Below are positions 1 through 8,365 of a stretch of 64,000 bases of DNA, one piece after another. The notes under the pieces were generated by a model. The model saw only the letters and a list, made by a program, of their open reading frames with translations, searched no databases and had not been told where the DNA came from. The stretch is from Microbacterium sp. Leaf320 (GTDB lineage Bacteria; Actinomycetota; Actinomycetes; Actinomycetales; Microbacteriaceae): NCBI RefSeq assembly GCF_001423485.1, contig NZ_LMOD01000005.1, positions 248,001-312,000 of the forward strand, given 5' to 3'. Position 1 is the stretch's first letter. Each line of letters starts with the position of its first letter. The position numbers and the translations under genes are program-made.

Positions 1-367
1 CGGCGGCTGCGAACCGCAGCGCAGAGAACACCAGAAGTCTGCCGCCGACACGCGCCAGCACGAGCAGGAGGACGGCGAGGGCGATGATGCCGACGACTCC
101 GGTCATCACGCGGTTGCCGAACTCGATGATCCCGTGTATTCCCTGATCGGCATAGATCGGCACGAGGGACTCGGGAGTGCACAGCGGCCACTCCGAGCAT
201 CCGAGGCCGGAACCGGTGAGACGCACCGCGCCCCCGGTGCCGATGATGATCGTCTGTGCGAGGAAGGAGAGCCAGGCGCACACGCGCAGCATCCGCCCCC
301 AGAGGCGCGCGGCCGTCGAGGGCGCCAGAGGTGCGTTCATGGGGGAGGAGATCATCGTCTCGGGCAT
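1..367 (-). CDS. ctaA: Heme A synthase CtaA/COX15 family (5' part only)
   Basis: The minus strand reads as the N-terminal 122 residues of a heme A synthase; the rest lies beyond the left edge. The enzyme converts heme O to heme A in the membrane for aa3-type cytochrome oxidase. After a short cytoplasmic tail there is a first hydrophobic helix, then the family motif GAVRLTGSGLGCSEWPLC, with the conserved extracytoplasmic cysteine pair, and a second helix around GVVGIIALAVLLVLA. The ATG at 367 is preceded by a GGAGAG ribosome-binding site, which fixes the start. It is divergent from sufB. SURF1 (16254-17066) is another oxidase-assembly factor in the window. Confidence 0.93.
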   Translation of the reverse strand, partial: MPETMISSPMNAPLAPSTAARLWGRMLRVCAWLSFLAQTIIIGTGGAVRLTGSGLGCSEWPLCTPESLVPIYADQGIHGIIEFGNRVMTGVVGIIALAVLLLVLARVGGRLLVFSALRFAAA

Positions 368-600
368 TGTTCTCTCCGAACCGCGCCGGACACGGCGAGC
401 GGCCCTGTCTTCAGGCGGAACCTGTAGAATCGGATTGTTGTGATGAGCGCTGACCGCGCTGCACCATCACTAACAGTTTAGGCGCGATGGATGCGCCGGT
501 GATGAGGGCCCACCAACGGCACCCGCTCCCGCAGACTCGACGGGGATCAGGTGTGTCGGGGCGGATGACACCGTTTTGGGACCTGTGAGGAGAGTGTGTG
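368..600. promoter_or_regulatory. Divergent ctaA/sufB intergenic region
   Basis: This 233-base gap separates ctaA from the suf operon and must hold both promoters. A TAGAAT hexamer at 425-430 is a possible -10 for the plus strand, but I see no convincing -35. GAGGAG at 587-592 is the sufB ribosome-binding site. I do not see a sufR gene here, although many actinobacterial suf operons begin with one, and no clear operator palindrome. Confidence 0.4.
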
Positions 601-2019
601 ATGTCGGATGTGCTGATCGACCGCCCGGAGCTTGACGGCCTGGGGGTGTACGAATTCGGGTGGCATGACGAAGATGCTGCCGGAGCCATCGCCAAGCGCG
701 GTATCTCCGAAGAGGTGGTCCGCGGGATCTCGGCGCTCAAGCATGAGCCCGAATGGATGCTGAAGACCCGTCTCAAGGGATACCAGCTCTTCGGACGCAA
801 GCCGATGCCGACCTGGGGCGCAGACCTCAGCGAGATCGACTTCGACAACATCAAGTACTTCGTGCGCTCCACGGAGAAGCAGGCGCAGTCATGGGAAGAC
901 CTTCCCGCCGAGATCCGTGAGACCTACGAGCGCCTCGGCATCCCCGAGGCCGAGCGGCAGCGTCTCGTGGCCGGCGTCGCGGCTCAGTACGAGTCCGAGG
1001 TCGTCTACCACCAGATCCGCGAGGACCTGGAAGAGCAGGGTGTCATCTTCATGGACACCGACACGGCGCTCCGTGAGCACCCCGAGTTCTTCGAGGAGTA
1101 CTTCGGCACCGTGATCCCGGCCGGCGACAACAAGTTCGCGGCTCTGAACACTGCCGTGTGGTCGGGTGGATCGTTCGTCTACGTCCCCAAGGGCGTTCAC
1201 GTCGAGATCCCGCTGCAGGCGTACTTCCGCATCAACACCGAGAATATGGGCCAGTTCGAGCGGACCCTGATCATCGCCGACGAGGACAGCTACGTCCACT
1301 ACATCGAGGGCTGCACGGCCCCGATCTACAAGTCGGACTCTCTGCACTCGGCCGTCGTCGAGATCATCGTGAAGAAGAACGCCCGCGTTCGCTACACGAC
1401 GATCCAGAACTGGTCGAACAACGTCTACAACCTCGTCACCAAGCGTGCGGTCGCGCACGAAGGCGCGACGATGGAGTGGGTCGACGGGAACATCGGCTCC
1501 AAGGTGACGATGAAGTACCCGTCGATCTACCTGATGGGCGAGCACGCCAAGGGCGAGACTCTCTCGGTCGCCTTCGCGGGCCCCGGTCAGCACCAGGACG
1601 CCGGCGCGAAGATGATCCACATGGCTCCCTACACGCAGTCGTCGATCGTCTCGAAGTCGATCGCGCGTGGCGGTGGACGTGCCGGATACCGTGGCGAGGT
1701 GCGAGTGGACGCCAACGCGCACCACTCCGCGAACACCGTGCGCTGCGACGCCCTGCTCGTCGACACCAAGTCGCGCTCCGACACATACCCGGCGATCGAC
1801 ATCCGTGTCGACGACGTGCAGCTCGGGCATGAGGCCACGGTCTCGAAGGTCAGCGAAGAGCAGCTCTTCTACCTCCAGTCCCGCGGCATGCCCGAGGACG
1901 AGGCGATGGCGATGATCGTGCGCGGCTTCATCGAGCCGATCGCACGGGAGCTGCCGATGGAGTACGCGATGGAATTGAACAAGCTCATCGAGATGGGCAT
2001 GGAAGGATCGGTCGGCTGA
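601..2019 (+). CDS. sufB: Fe-S cluster assembly scaffold protein SufB
   Basis: SufB is the scaffold subunit of the SufBCD complex, on which Fe-S clusters are built in the cytoplasm. The 472-residue product has the usual length and the SufB beta-helix core, including [28 protein letters not shown] and the C-terminal [20 protein letters not shown] shared with SufD. I chose the ATG at 601 rather than the GTG at 598 because the GAGGAG at 587-592 is eight bases upstream. It is the first gene of a tight operon; sufD begins one base after its stop. Confidence 0.97.
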   Translation: MSDVLIDRPELDGLGVYEFGWHDEDAAGAIAKRGISEEVVRGISALKHEPEWMLKTRLKGYQLFGRKPMPTWGADLSEIDFDNIKYFVRSTEKQAQSWEDLPAEIRETYERLGIPEAERQRLVAGVAAQYESEVVYHQIREDLEEQGVIFMDTDTALREHPEFFEEYFGTVIPAGDNKFAALNTAVWSGGSFVYVPKGVHVEIPLQAYFRINTENMGQFERTLIIADEDSYVHYIEGCTAPIYKSDSLHSAVVEIIVKKNARVRYTTIQNWSNNVYNLVTKRAVAHEGATMEWVDGNIGSKVTMKYPSIYLMGEHAKGETLSVAFAGPGQHQDAGAKMIHMAPYTQSSIVSKSIARGGGRAGYRGEVRVDANAHHSANTVRCDALLVDTKSRSDTYPAIDIRVDDVQLGHEATVSKVSEEQLFYLQSRGMPEDEAMAMIVRGFIEPIARELPMEYAMELNKLIEMGMEGSVG

Positions 2020-2020
2020 G

Positions 2021-3226
2021 ATGACGGCCCAGACGACGACGCCCACGGCGTCGCATCATTCGAGCGCGCACGTCGACCCGGCCGCGCAGGTCGCGGACGC
2101 CGGATTCGTTCCGGTTCAGACGCGTTCCGAGCGCCCGCATTCGTTCGAGCCGGCGGACTTCGGTGCGCCGACCGGCCGCGAGGTCAACTGGAAGCACACG
2201 CCCGTCGCGAAGCTCTCGCCCCTCTTCGAGGTCGCGGGCTCCGCTGAGGGAGTGAGCTACACGTTCGGCGCAGGAGAGCAGTACGTCTCCGCGCCGCTCG
2301 CCGCCGGCGACGCTCCTCGTGGCGAGGTCTTCCTCGCCGAGGACATCACCGCGGCCATCGCGTGGCAGGGCTCGCCCGAGGCTCTGCACATCCGCATCCC
2401 TCGTGAAGAAGAGGTCGCAGAGCCGATCCTCGTGTCGATCGACGGTCTCGGCGCAGAACTGCGCGCGGATGCCCACATCGTGATCGAGGCGCTCGAGCAC
2501 AGCTCGGCCACCGTCGTGCTCCAGCACACGGGCGCCGCGCAGTACTCGCAGAACGTCGAGATCATCGTGCGCGACGGAGCCAAGCTCACCGTCATCAGCC
2601 TGCAGCAGTGGCAGGATGCGGCCGTGCACACCTCGGCGCACCAGGCGCGTGTCGATGCGGATGCCACCCTCAAGCACTTCGTCATCAGCTTCGGTGGCGG
2701 CGTCGTGCGCGTGAACCCGAGCGTCGAGCTCGCGGGCGCCGGATCCGAGGGCTACCTCTACGGTCTGTCGTACGCCGATGCGGGGCAGCACCTCGAGAGC
2801 CAGGTGTACCTGCATCACAAGGGCCCGCACACCAAGGGCGACGTGCTCTACAAGGGCGCGCTCCAGGGTGAGGGTGCGCACAGTGTGTGGATCGGCGACG
2901 TGCTGATCGGCGCCGATGCGACGGGCACCGACTCGTACGAGGCGAACCGCAACCTGGTGCTCACCGAGGGCGCTCGCGCCGACTCGATCCCGAACCTCGA
3001 GATCGAGACCGGAGACATCCTCGGTGCCGGCCACGCCAGCGCCACCGGGCGTTTCGACGACGAGCAGCTGTTCTACCTGCAGGCTCGTGGCATCAGCGAA
3101 GAGGAAGCACGCCGCCTCGTCGTGCTCGGATTCCTCACGGACATCGTCCAGCGTCTGGGCATCCCGGCCCTGGAGGCCGAGCTGCTCGACGCGGTCGAGA
3201 CGGAGCTCGCCGAGGTGAACGCGTGA
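2021..3226 (+). CDS. sufD: Fe-S cluster assembly protein SufD
   Basis: SufD pairs with SufB in the SufBC2D complex and is needed for iron delivery during cluster assembly. The 401-residue product shares the C-terminal SufB/SufD signature (FDDEQLFYLQARGISEEEARRLVVLGF) and the beta-helix segments such as YLYGLSYADAGQHLESQVYLHH. The first 40 or so residues are alanine/threonine-rich and low in conservation, as is common for SufD. The ATG lies one base after the sufB stop, and the gene's own TGA overlaps the GTG of the next gene (GTGA), indicating translational coupling. Confidence 0.96.
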   Translation: MTAQTTTPTASHHSSAHVDPAAQVADAGFVPVQTRSERPHSFEPADFGAPTGREVNWKHTPVAKLSPLFEVAGSAEGVSYTFGAGEQYVSAPLAAGDAPRGEVFLAEDITAAIAWQGSPEALHIRIPREEEVAEPILVSIDGLGAELRADAHIVIEALEHSSATVVLQHTGAAQYSQNVEIIVRDGAKLTVISLQQWQDAAVHTSAHQARVDADATLKHFVISFGGGVVRVNPSVELAGAGSEGYLYGLSYADAGQHLESQVYLHHKGPHTKGDVLYKGALQGEGAHSVWIGDVLIGADATGTDSYEANRNLVLTEGARADSIPNLEIETGDILGAGHASATGRFDDEQLFYLQARGISEEEARRLVVLGFLTDIVQRLGIPALEAELLDAVETELAEVNA

Positions 3227-3549
3227 GCGCCGAGCGCGTGTGCGGCGTCGCGGAACTCGAGCAGGACATGCCGATCCGTGTCGAGCCGAACGGCGTGCCG
3301 ATCACCGTGATCAAGGACTCCGAAGGCGTGATCCACGCCATCGGAGACACCTGCACGCATGGCGACATCTCTCTCGCCGAGGGCTTCGTCGAGGGTGACA
3401 CCGTGGAATGCTGGGCCCACGGCTCGGCGTTCTCCCTGCTCACCGGCAAGCCCCAGAATCTCCCCGCTTATGAGCCCGTTCCGGTCTACGTCGTCGAGAT
3501 CGACGGCGACGACGTGCTCATCGACCCGACTGTGACGAAGGAAGTCTGA
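3223..3549 (+). CDS. Rieske-type [2Fe-2S] ferredoxin of the suf operon
   Basis: A 108-residue single-domain Rieske protein, of the type annotated as non-heme iron oxygenase ferredoxin subunit. The cluster ligands are visible: CTHG (C-x-H) and CWAHG (C-x-x-H), about 16 residues apart. It has no membrane anchor or signal peptide, so it should be cytosolic. It starts with GTG overlapping the sufD stop, and sufC begins directly after its TGA. Such a gene sits between sufD and sufC in many actinobacteria; by position it may carry electrons for cluster assembly, but its partner is not shown by the sequence. Confidence 0.92.
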   Translation: MSAERVCGVAELEQDMPIRVEPNGVPITVIKDSEGVIHAIGDTCTHGDISLAEGFVEGDTVECWAHGSAFSLLTGKPQNLPAYEPVPVYVVEIDGDDVLIDPTVTKEV

Positions 3550-4320
<771 letters not shown>

Positions 4321-4330
4321 GCTGATTCGC

Positions 4331-4660
4331 ATGACAGCCACCCTCACGGACGAGAAGTACGACGAGGTCACCGAGGCTCTCAAAGACGTCATGGACCCGG
4401 AGCTCGGGATCAACGTCGTCGACCTCGGTCTCATCTACGACCTCGCATGGGATGACGAGAACGATGCTCTCGTCATCCACATGACACTGACCAGTGCCGG
4501 CTGCCCCCTGACCGACGTCCTCGAAGACCAGACCGCACAGGCTCTGGACAGCGTCGTCGACCGCTTTCGCATCAACTGGGTGTGGATGCCGCCGTGGGGT
4601 CCGGAGAAGATCACCGACGACGGCCGCGACATGATGCGCGCCCTCGGCTTCGCCATCTGA
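4331..4660 (+). CDS. sufT: MIP18/DUF59 family Fe-S maturation protein SufT
   Basis: A 109-residue DUF59 (MIP18-like) protein. The family motifs are present: ALKDVMDPELGINVVDLGLIY, then the loop with MTLTSAGCPLTDVL containing the conserved cysteine, and the C-terminal WMPPWGPEKITDDGRDMMRALGF. SufT proteins help load or transfer Fe-S clusters onto client proteins. It is last in the recognisable suf block. A possible -10 (TAGGCT, 4318-4323) ends seven bases before its ATG, so it may also be made from its own leaderless transcript. Confidence 0.93.
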   Translation: MTATLTDEKYDEVTEALKDVMDPELGINVVDLGLIYDLAWDDENDALVIHMTLTSAGCPLTDVLEDQTAQALDSVVDRFRINWVWMPPWGPEKITDDGRDMMRALGFAI

Positions 4661-4662
4661 GG

Positions 4663-5817
4663 ATGCTCGAGGTCAAGGCTCTGCCTCTGGCCGAGCTCCG
4701 CGAGCGCAGCAGCGAGAAGTGGCGGGAGTATCCCGCCGATGTGCTTCCGCTGTTCGTCGCGGAGACCGACTTCCCCCTCGCGCCCGCGATCTCGGCGGCG
4801 CTCAGCCGCGCCGTCGAGACGGGGGACACCGGGTACATCGCGTCGCGGACGCCGCTGCCATCCGCGTACGCTGCATTCGCCCGTCGGCGATTCGGATGGA
4901 ACGTAGATCCTGCACGCATGCGCAGCACGGCGGACGTGAGCATGGGCATCGTGGAGATCCTCCGTCGCGTCACCCAGCCGGGGGAGCGCGTCGTCATCAC
5001 GCCACCCGTGTATCCGCCGTTCTACGATCTGGTCGCCGAGGCGGGCGCCGAGGTCTCGCGCGTTCCGCTGCGCGACACAGGCACGGCGTGGGAACTCGAC
5101 CTCGACGGCATCCGTGCCGCGTTCGAAGGCGGCGCGACCGCCATCCTGCTCTGCAACCCGCACAATCCGACCGGGACCGTCCACAGCCGCGACTCTCTCG
5201 CCGCATTGGCCGAGATCGCCGATGAGTTCGGCGCGTCCGTGATCTCTGACGAGATCCATGCGCCGCTGGCGCAGCCGGGCACCGGCTTCACGCCGTTCCT
5301 CGAAACCGGTGAGGCCGCCGAGCGGGTCGGATTCGCGGTCGTCAGCGCCAGCAAGGCCTTCAACCTCGCAGGCCTCAAATGCGCACTGATGGTGACGGCA
5401 TCCGACGCTACGAGCGAGGTCGTGCGTGGCCTGCCGATCGAGGTCGTCTGGCGCACCGGGCAGTTCGGCCTCCTCGCCGCCGTCGCCGCGTTCTCGGAGG
5501 AGAGCGATGAATGGCTCGACGGACTGCTGAGGACGCTCGATGCGAATCGAGTGCTGCTCGAAGATCTGCTGGCCTCGAAACTTCCCGAGGCGCGCTACCG
5601 GATGCCGGACGCGGGCTATCTCGCCTGGATCGATCTCTCGGGGCTCGGGTGGGGCGAGAACCCGGCGCGCCGCATCCTCAAGGAGGCCAGGGTCGCGCTG
5701 CACTTCGGCCCGGCCTTCGGAGACGAAGGAGCGGGGTACGTGCGTCTGAACTTCGGCACGAGCCCTGAGATCATCACCGAAGCCGTCGAGCGCATCGCGG
5801 CGCTTGTGGAGAGGTGA
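4663..5817 (+). CDS. MalY/PatB-type PLP aminotransferase (putative cystathionine beta-lyase)
   Basis: A 384-residue fold-type I PLP enzyme of the MalY/PatB subgroup, usually C-S lyases acting on cystathionine or cysteine conjugates. Visible features: NPHNPTGT (residues 165-172), SDEIHAPL (from residue 195), and the PLP lysine in SASKAFNLAGLK (K231). I chose the ATG at 4663, two bases after the sufT stop. In other actinobacteria this operon position often carries sufS and sufU; MalY-type enzymes are not SufS and there is no SufS active-site cysteine loop, so it is not a direct replacement by sequence. Whether it supplies sulfur here is open. Confidence 0.85.
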   Translation: MLEVKALPLAELRERSSEKWREYPADVLPLFVAETDFPLAPAISAALSRAVETGDTGYIASRTPLPSAYAAFARRRFGWNVDPARMRSTADVSMGIVEILRRVTQPGERVVITPPVYPPFYDLVAEAGAEVSRVPLRDTGTAWELDLDGIRAAFEGGATAILLCNPHNPTGTVHSRDSLAALAEIADEFGASVISDEIHAPLAQPGTGFTPFLETGEAAERVGFAVVSASKAFNLAGLKCALMVTASDATSEVVRGLPIEVVWRTGQFGLLAAVAAFSEESDEWLDGLLRTLDANRVLLEDLLASKLPEARYRMPDAGYLAWIDLSGLGWGENPARRILKEARVALHFGPAFGDEGAGYVRLNFGTSPEIITEAVERIAALVER

Positions 5818-5847
5818 CCGTGCAGAGGTGACTGCGCGGAGGTGACA
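5806..5847 (+). repeat. Three degenerate 14-bp tandem units across the malY-like stop
   Basis: The units at 5806-5819, 5820-5833 and 5834-5847 all carry GAGGTGAC at the same offset. The first unit includes the stop codon. The copies look like a small tandem duplication in the 3' end of the gene. Confidence 0.7.
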
Positions 5848-5865
5848 ACGCGATAGGCGAAGGCG

Positions 5866-6450
5866 TCACCGGAGCCGTCGATCGCCCGCCTCGTCGTCTA
5901 CTGTGTCTCTCGCCAGTGCTGTCACGCCGAGGTCGAAGATCCGATCCAGCCCCGCGGTGACGTCGACCGCGTCGCCTCCGGGGAGGGCGCCGTGGCTGTC
6001 GGCGTGCATGCGCTGCTGCACGAGCGTCGCGTGACCGAGGATGAAGTGCAGGAGGGCGACCGCTCGCTCCGGGGCGTCTTCGGCTCCCACGCGATGCAGA
6101 GAGTCTTCGAGCGCCGTCTGCGCCTGCGAGGAGCCGAGCTGCAGTGCGTACGTGCTGAGCACGAGTTCTGCGCCGTCGCGATACGTGAACAGGGCGTCGC
6201 GGATGCTGCGCGCTGTCGTCAGCACATCGGCGTCATCACGCGGGATGGTCGAGGTGATGCGGTCGGCGAGGTCGGCGAGCAGCTCCTGTTTGCTCGTGAA
6301 GTGCCAGTAGAGCGCGCTCGGCTGGACATCCAGCCTGCTCGCGATCCTGCGCATCGAGAGGTCGGCGAGCCCGACCTCGTCGAGGAGCGCCAGGGCTGCC
6401 CGAGCGACACCGTCGCGATCATGGCGGGTCGAGTTGTGATCGGGGCTCAT
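5866..6450 (-). CDS. bioQ: TetR-family regulator, BioQ-like biotin repressor
   Basis: A 194-residue TetR-family repressor with an N-terminal helix-turn-helix (LSMRRIASRLDVQPSALYWHFTSKQEL) and a variable ligand-binding C-terminus. It is divergent from bioY, and the gap holds two TGAAC-N3-GTTCA palindromes, which match the operator form described for actinobacterial BioQ. BioQ represses biotin synthesis or transport genes and its own gene. I chose the ATG at 6450: a TATAGT -10 lies six bases upstream on this strand, suggesting a leaderless start. The assignment as BioQ rests on operator and neighbourhood; the HTH alone says only TetR. Confidence 0.82.
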   Translation of the reverse strand: MSPDHNSTRHDRDGVARAALALLDEVGLADLSMRRIASRLDVQPSALYWHFTSKQELLADLADRITSTIPRDDADVLTTARSIRDALFTYRDGAELVLSTYALQLGSSQAQTALEDSLHRVGAEDAPERAVALLHFILGHATLVQQRMHADSHGALPGGDAVDVTAGLDRIFDLGVTALARDTVDDEAGDRRLR

Positions 6451-6456
6451 GTTCTC

Positions 6457-6464
6457 ACTATAGT
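6457..6464. promoter_or_regulatory. Palindromic -10 shared by bioQ and bioY
   Basis: TCACTATAGTGA (6455-6466) is a perfect 12-bp palindrome. It gives TATAGT on the minus strand (6462-6457), six bases before the bioQ ATG, and TATAGT on the plus strand (6459-6464), just before the BioQ-like operators. One element may therefore serve both divergent promoters. TTGTGA at 6434-6439 is a possible plus-strand -35 with a 19-base spacer. Confidence 0.6.
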
Positions 6465-6491
6465 GAACACCGTTCAGGTGAACAGTGTTCA
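6464..6491. promoter_or_regulatory. Two tandem BioQ-like operators
   Basis: TGAACACCGTTCA (6464-6476) and TGAACAGTGTTCA (6479-6491) are two perfect TGAAC/GTTCA inverted repeats with three-base centres, whose starts are 15 bp apart. They cover the predicted bioY transcription start and end at the bioY ribosome-binding site, an arrangement expected for repression of both divergent genes. Confidence 0.82.
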
Positions 6492-6505
6492 GGAAGGTGT
6501 CGGAT

Positions 6506-7093
6506 ATGACGCAGCAGCGAGGCGACCTCGGTCGCGAACTGGCCAGAGTGGCGATCTTCGCCGCCCTCATCGTGGTGCTCGGGATGGTGACGATACCGAT
6601 CCCCGGCGGGGTGCCCATCACCGCGCAGACTCTCGGCGTGATGCTCGCCGGCGCCGTTCTCGGCCCGCGGCTCGCTCCGCTCTCGATCCTGCTCGTGCTC
6701 GCCCTCGCGGCCGTCGGTCTTCCGGTTCTCGCAGGAGGACGCGGTGGGCTCGGCGTGTTCGTCGGTCCCACCGCCGGGTACCTGCTCGGGTGGGTGGCCG
6801 GAGTCGTCGTGATCGGACTGATCGTGCACCGGGGCAGGCTCACGTGGTGGCGCATCGCGCTCGGCACCGTGGTCGGCGGCATCCTGGTCGTCTATCTGTG
6901 CGGGATCCCCATCACAGCGCTCGTCCTCGGCCTCGACCTCGCGCCGACGGCCGTGGCCGCCCTCGTGTTCCTGCCGGGGGATCTCCTCAAAGCCGCAGCA
7001 GCTGTGGCGCTGACACTCGCACTGCGGCGCGCCTACCCGAGGGCTTTCGACGCTCGGGCGGCCCTCGCGCCCGCACCGGTCCGTGCGCTCTGA
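6506..7093 (+). CDS. bioY: Biotin ECF transporter S component BioY
   Basis: BioY is the membrane substrate-binding subunit of the energy-coupling factor biotin importer. The 195-residue product is almost wholly hydrophobic, with about six helices and the family motifs VTIPIPGGVPITAQTLGVMLAG, GGRGGLGVFVGPTAGYLLGW and the end segment FLPGDLLKAAAA. I chose ATG 6506 because AGGAAGG at 6491-6497 is eight bases upstream; an upstream ATG at 6485 in the same frame lies inside the operator. It overlaps bioM. Confidence 0.95.
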   Translation: MTQQRGDLGRELARVAIFAALIVVLGMVTIPIPGGVPITAQTLGVMLAGAVLGPRLAPLSILLVLALAAVGLPVLAGGRGGLGVFVGPTAGYLLGWVAGVVVIGLIVHRGRLTWWRIALGTVVGGILVVYLCGIPITALVLGLDLAPTAVAALVFLPGDLLKAAAAVALTLALRRAYPRAFDARAALAPAPVRAL

Positions 7094-7775
7094 GACGAGT
7101 CACGCGCGCATCGCGCTCAACGGGGTGACCGTCGAGCGCGATGGCCGACGGATCCTGCGCGATGTCAGCGTCGATCTCACTGCCGCGCGCATCGCGGTCA
7201 TCGGCGCGAACGGATCGGGTAAATCGACCTTCGCCAGGCTTCTCAACGGGCTCGTCGTGCCCACGTCGGGGAGGGTGAACGTGCACGGCCTCGACACGCG
7301 ACGTGACGTCACCGCATTGCGGCGCCGCGTCGGATTCGTGTTCACCGATCCGCAGGCCCAGCTCCTGATGCCGACCCCGGCCGAGGACCTTGCGCTCTCG
7401 CTGCGCGGCCGGCCCAGGGCAGAGATCGATGCGCGGGTCGCCGATGCGCTCGCTGAGCACGGACTCGCTGAGCGGGCGGACGTCGCGGTATCGGAACTCT
7501 CAGGCGGTCAGAAGCAGCTCCTCGCACTCGCGTCAGTGCTGATCACGCAACCGGAGCTGATCGTCGCGGATGAGCCGACGACCCTGCTCGATCTGCGCAA
7601 TGCCGGGCGCATCGCCGGCCTCCTGCTCGCCCAGACGGCACAGGTCGTCATCGTCACGCACGATCTCGACCTCGCGGCACGCTGCGACCACGCGGTCCTG
7701 TTCGACGACGGAGCTGTCGTGGCGGCCGGCGAGCCGGGCGCCGTGATCACGGCCTACCGGAACCTGTGCCGATGA
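7083..7775 (+). CDS. bioM: Biotin ECF transporter ATPase BioM (CbiO-like)
   Basis: A 230-residue ABC ATPase of the ECF A-component type that powers biotin import with BioN and BioY. Walker A is at residues 41-49 (GANGSGKST), the signature is LSGGQKQLLALASVL, and Walker B is LIVADEPTTLLDLRN, followed by the H-loop VTHDLDLAARC. It starts at GTG 7083 inside the bioY end, and its TGA overlaps the bioN ATG (ATGA), so the three genes are translationally coupled. Confidence 0.94.
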   Translation: MRSETSHARIALNGVTVERDGRRILRDVSVDLTAARIAVIGANGSGKSTFARLLNGLVVPTSGRVNVHGLDTRRDVTALRRRVGFVFTDPQAQLLMPTPAEDLALSLRGRPRAEIDARVADALAEHGLAERADVAVSELSGGQKQLLALASVLITQPELIVADEPTTLLDLRNAGRIAGLLLAQTAQVVIVTHDLDLAARCDHAVLFDDGAVVAAGEPGAVITAYRNLCR

Positions 7776-8365
7776 TCCAGACCTACAGGCCGGGCACGAG
7801 CATCTTCCATCGGATGCCCGCGGGGGCCAAGCTCGCGATCTTCGCCGCACTCGCGATCGGGCTGTCCGCGTATCCGCATGATGCCTGGAGTGTCGGCGTC
7901 ACCGTGAGCGGTGTCTGCGCGCTCTTCGCCCCCGCCCGCCTGCCGCTGCGTGTGCTGGCAGCCGAAGTGTGGCGCCTCCGCTGGCTCGTGCTCGTGCTCG
8001 GAGGAGCGCTCTGGATCTTCGTCTCGCCACTTGTGGCCTGGATCAGCACCGCACGCGTCCTCTCGCTCGTCCTGCTCGCCTCGCTGCTCACGATCACGAC
8101 GCGAATGGGCGATCTGCTCGGTGTGCTGCAGCGCATGCTCCGCCCGTTGCGGCGTCTCGGTCTCGACGCGGACGCCGTCTCGATGACGATCTCGCTCACG
8201 ATCACGATGATTCCGGTCGTGGCATCGTTCGCCCACGAGGTCAGGGACGCGCAGCGGGCGCGAGGGGTTCGGCCGGGGCTTTGGGGCGTCGTTCCCCTTC
8301 TCGTTCGCACGCTACGCCACGCGGACGACGTGGGCGATGCTCTCGCCGCTCGCGGTCTGGTGTGA
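7772..8365 (+). CDS. bioN: Biotin ECF transporter T component BioN (CbiQ-like)
   Basis: A 197-residue integral membrane protein of the ECF T-component family, which couples the ATPase to the S component. It has hydrophobic helices near residues 20-60 and 65-105, and a C-terminal cytoplasmic coupling region with the family A-R-G motif, seen as DAQRARGVRPG and again as ALAARGLV. The ATG at 7772 overlaps the bioM stop. Its last 54 bases overlap the 3' end of the convergent acyltransferase gene. Confidence 0.92.
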   Translation: MIQTYRPGTSIFHRMPAGAKLAIFAALAIGLSAYPHDAWSVGVTVSGVCALFAPARLPLRVLAAEVWRLRWLVLVLGGALWIFVSPLVAWISTARVLSLVLLASLLTITTRMGDLLGVLQRMLRPLRRLGLDADAVSMTISLTITMIPVVASFAHEVRDAQRARGVRPGLWGVVPLLVRTLRHADDVGDALAARGLV

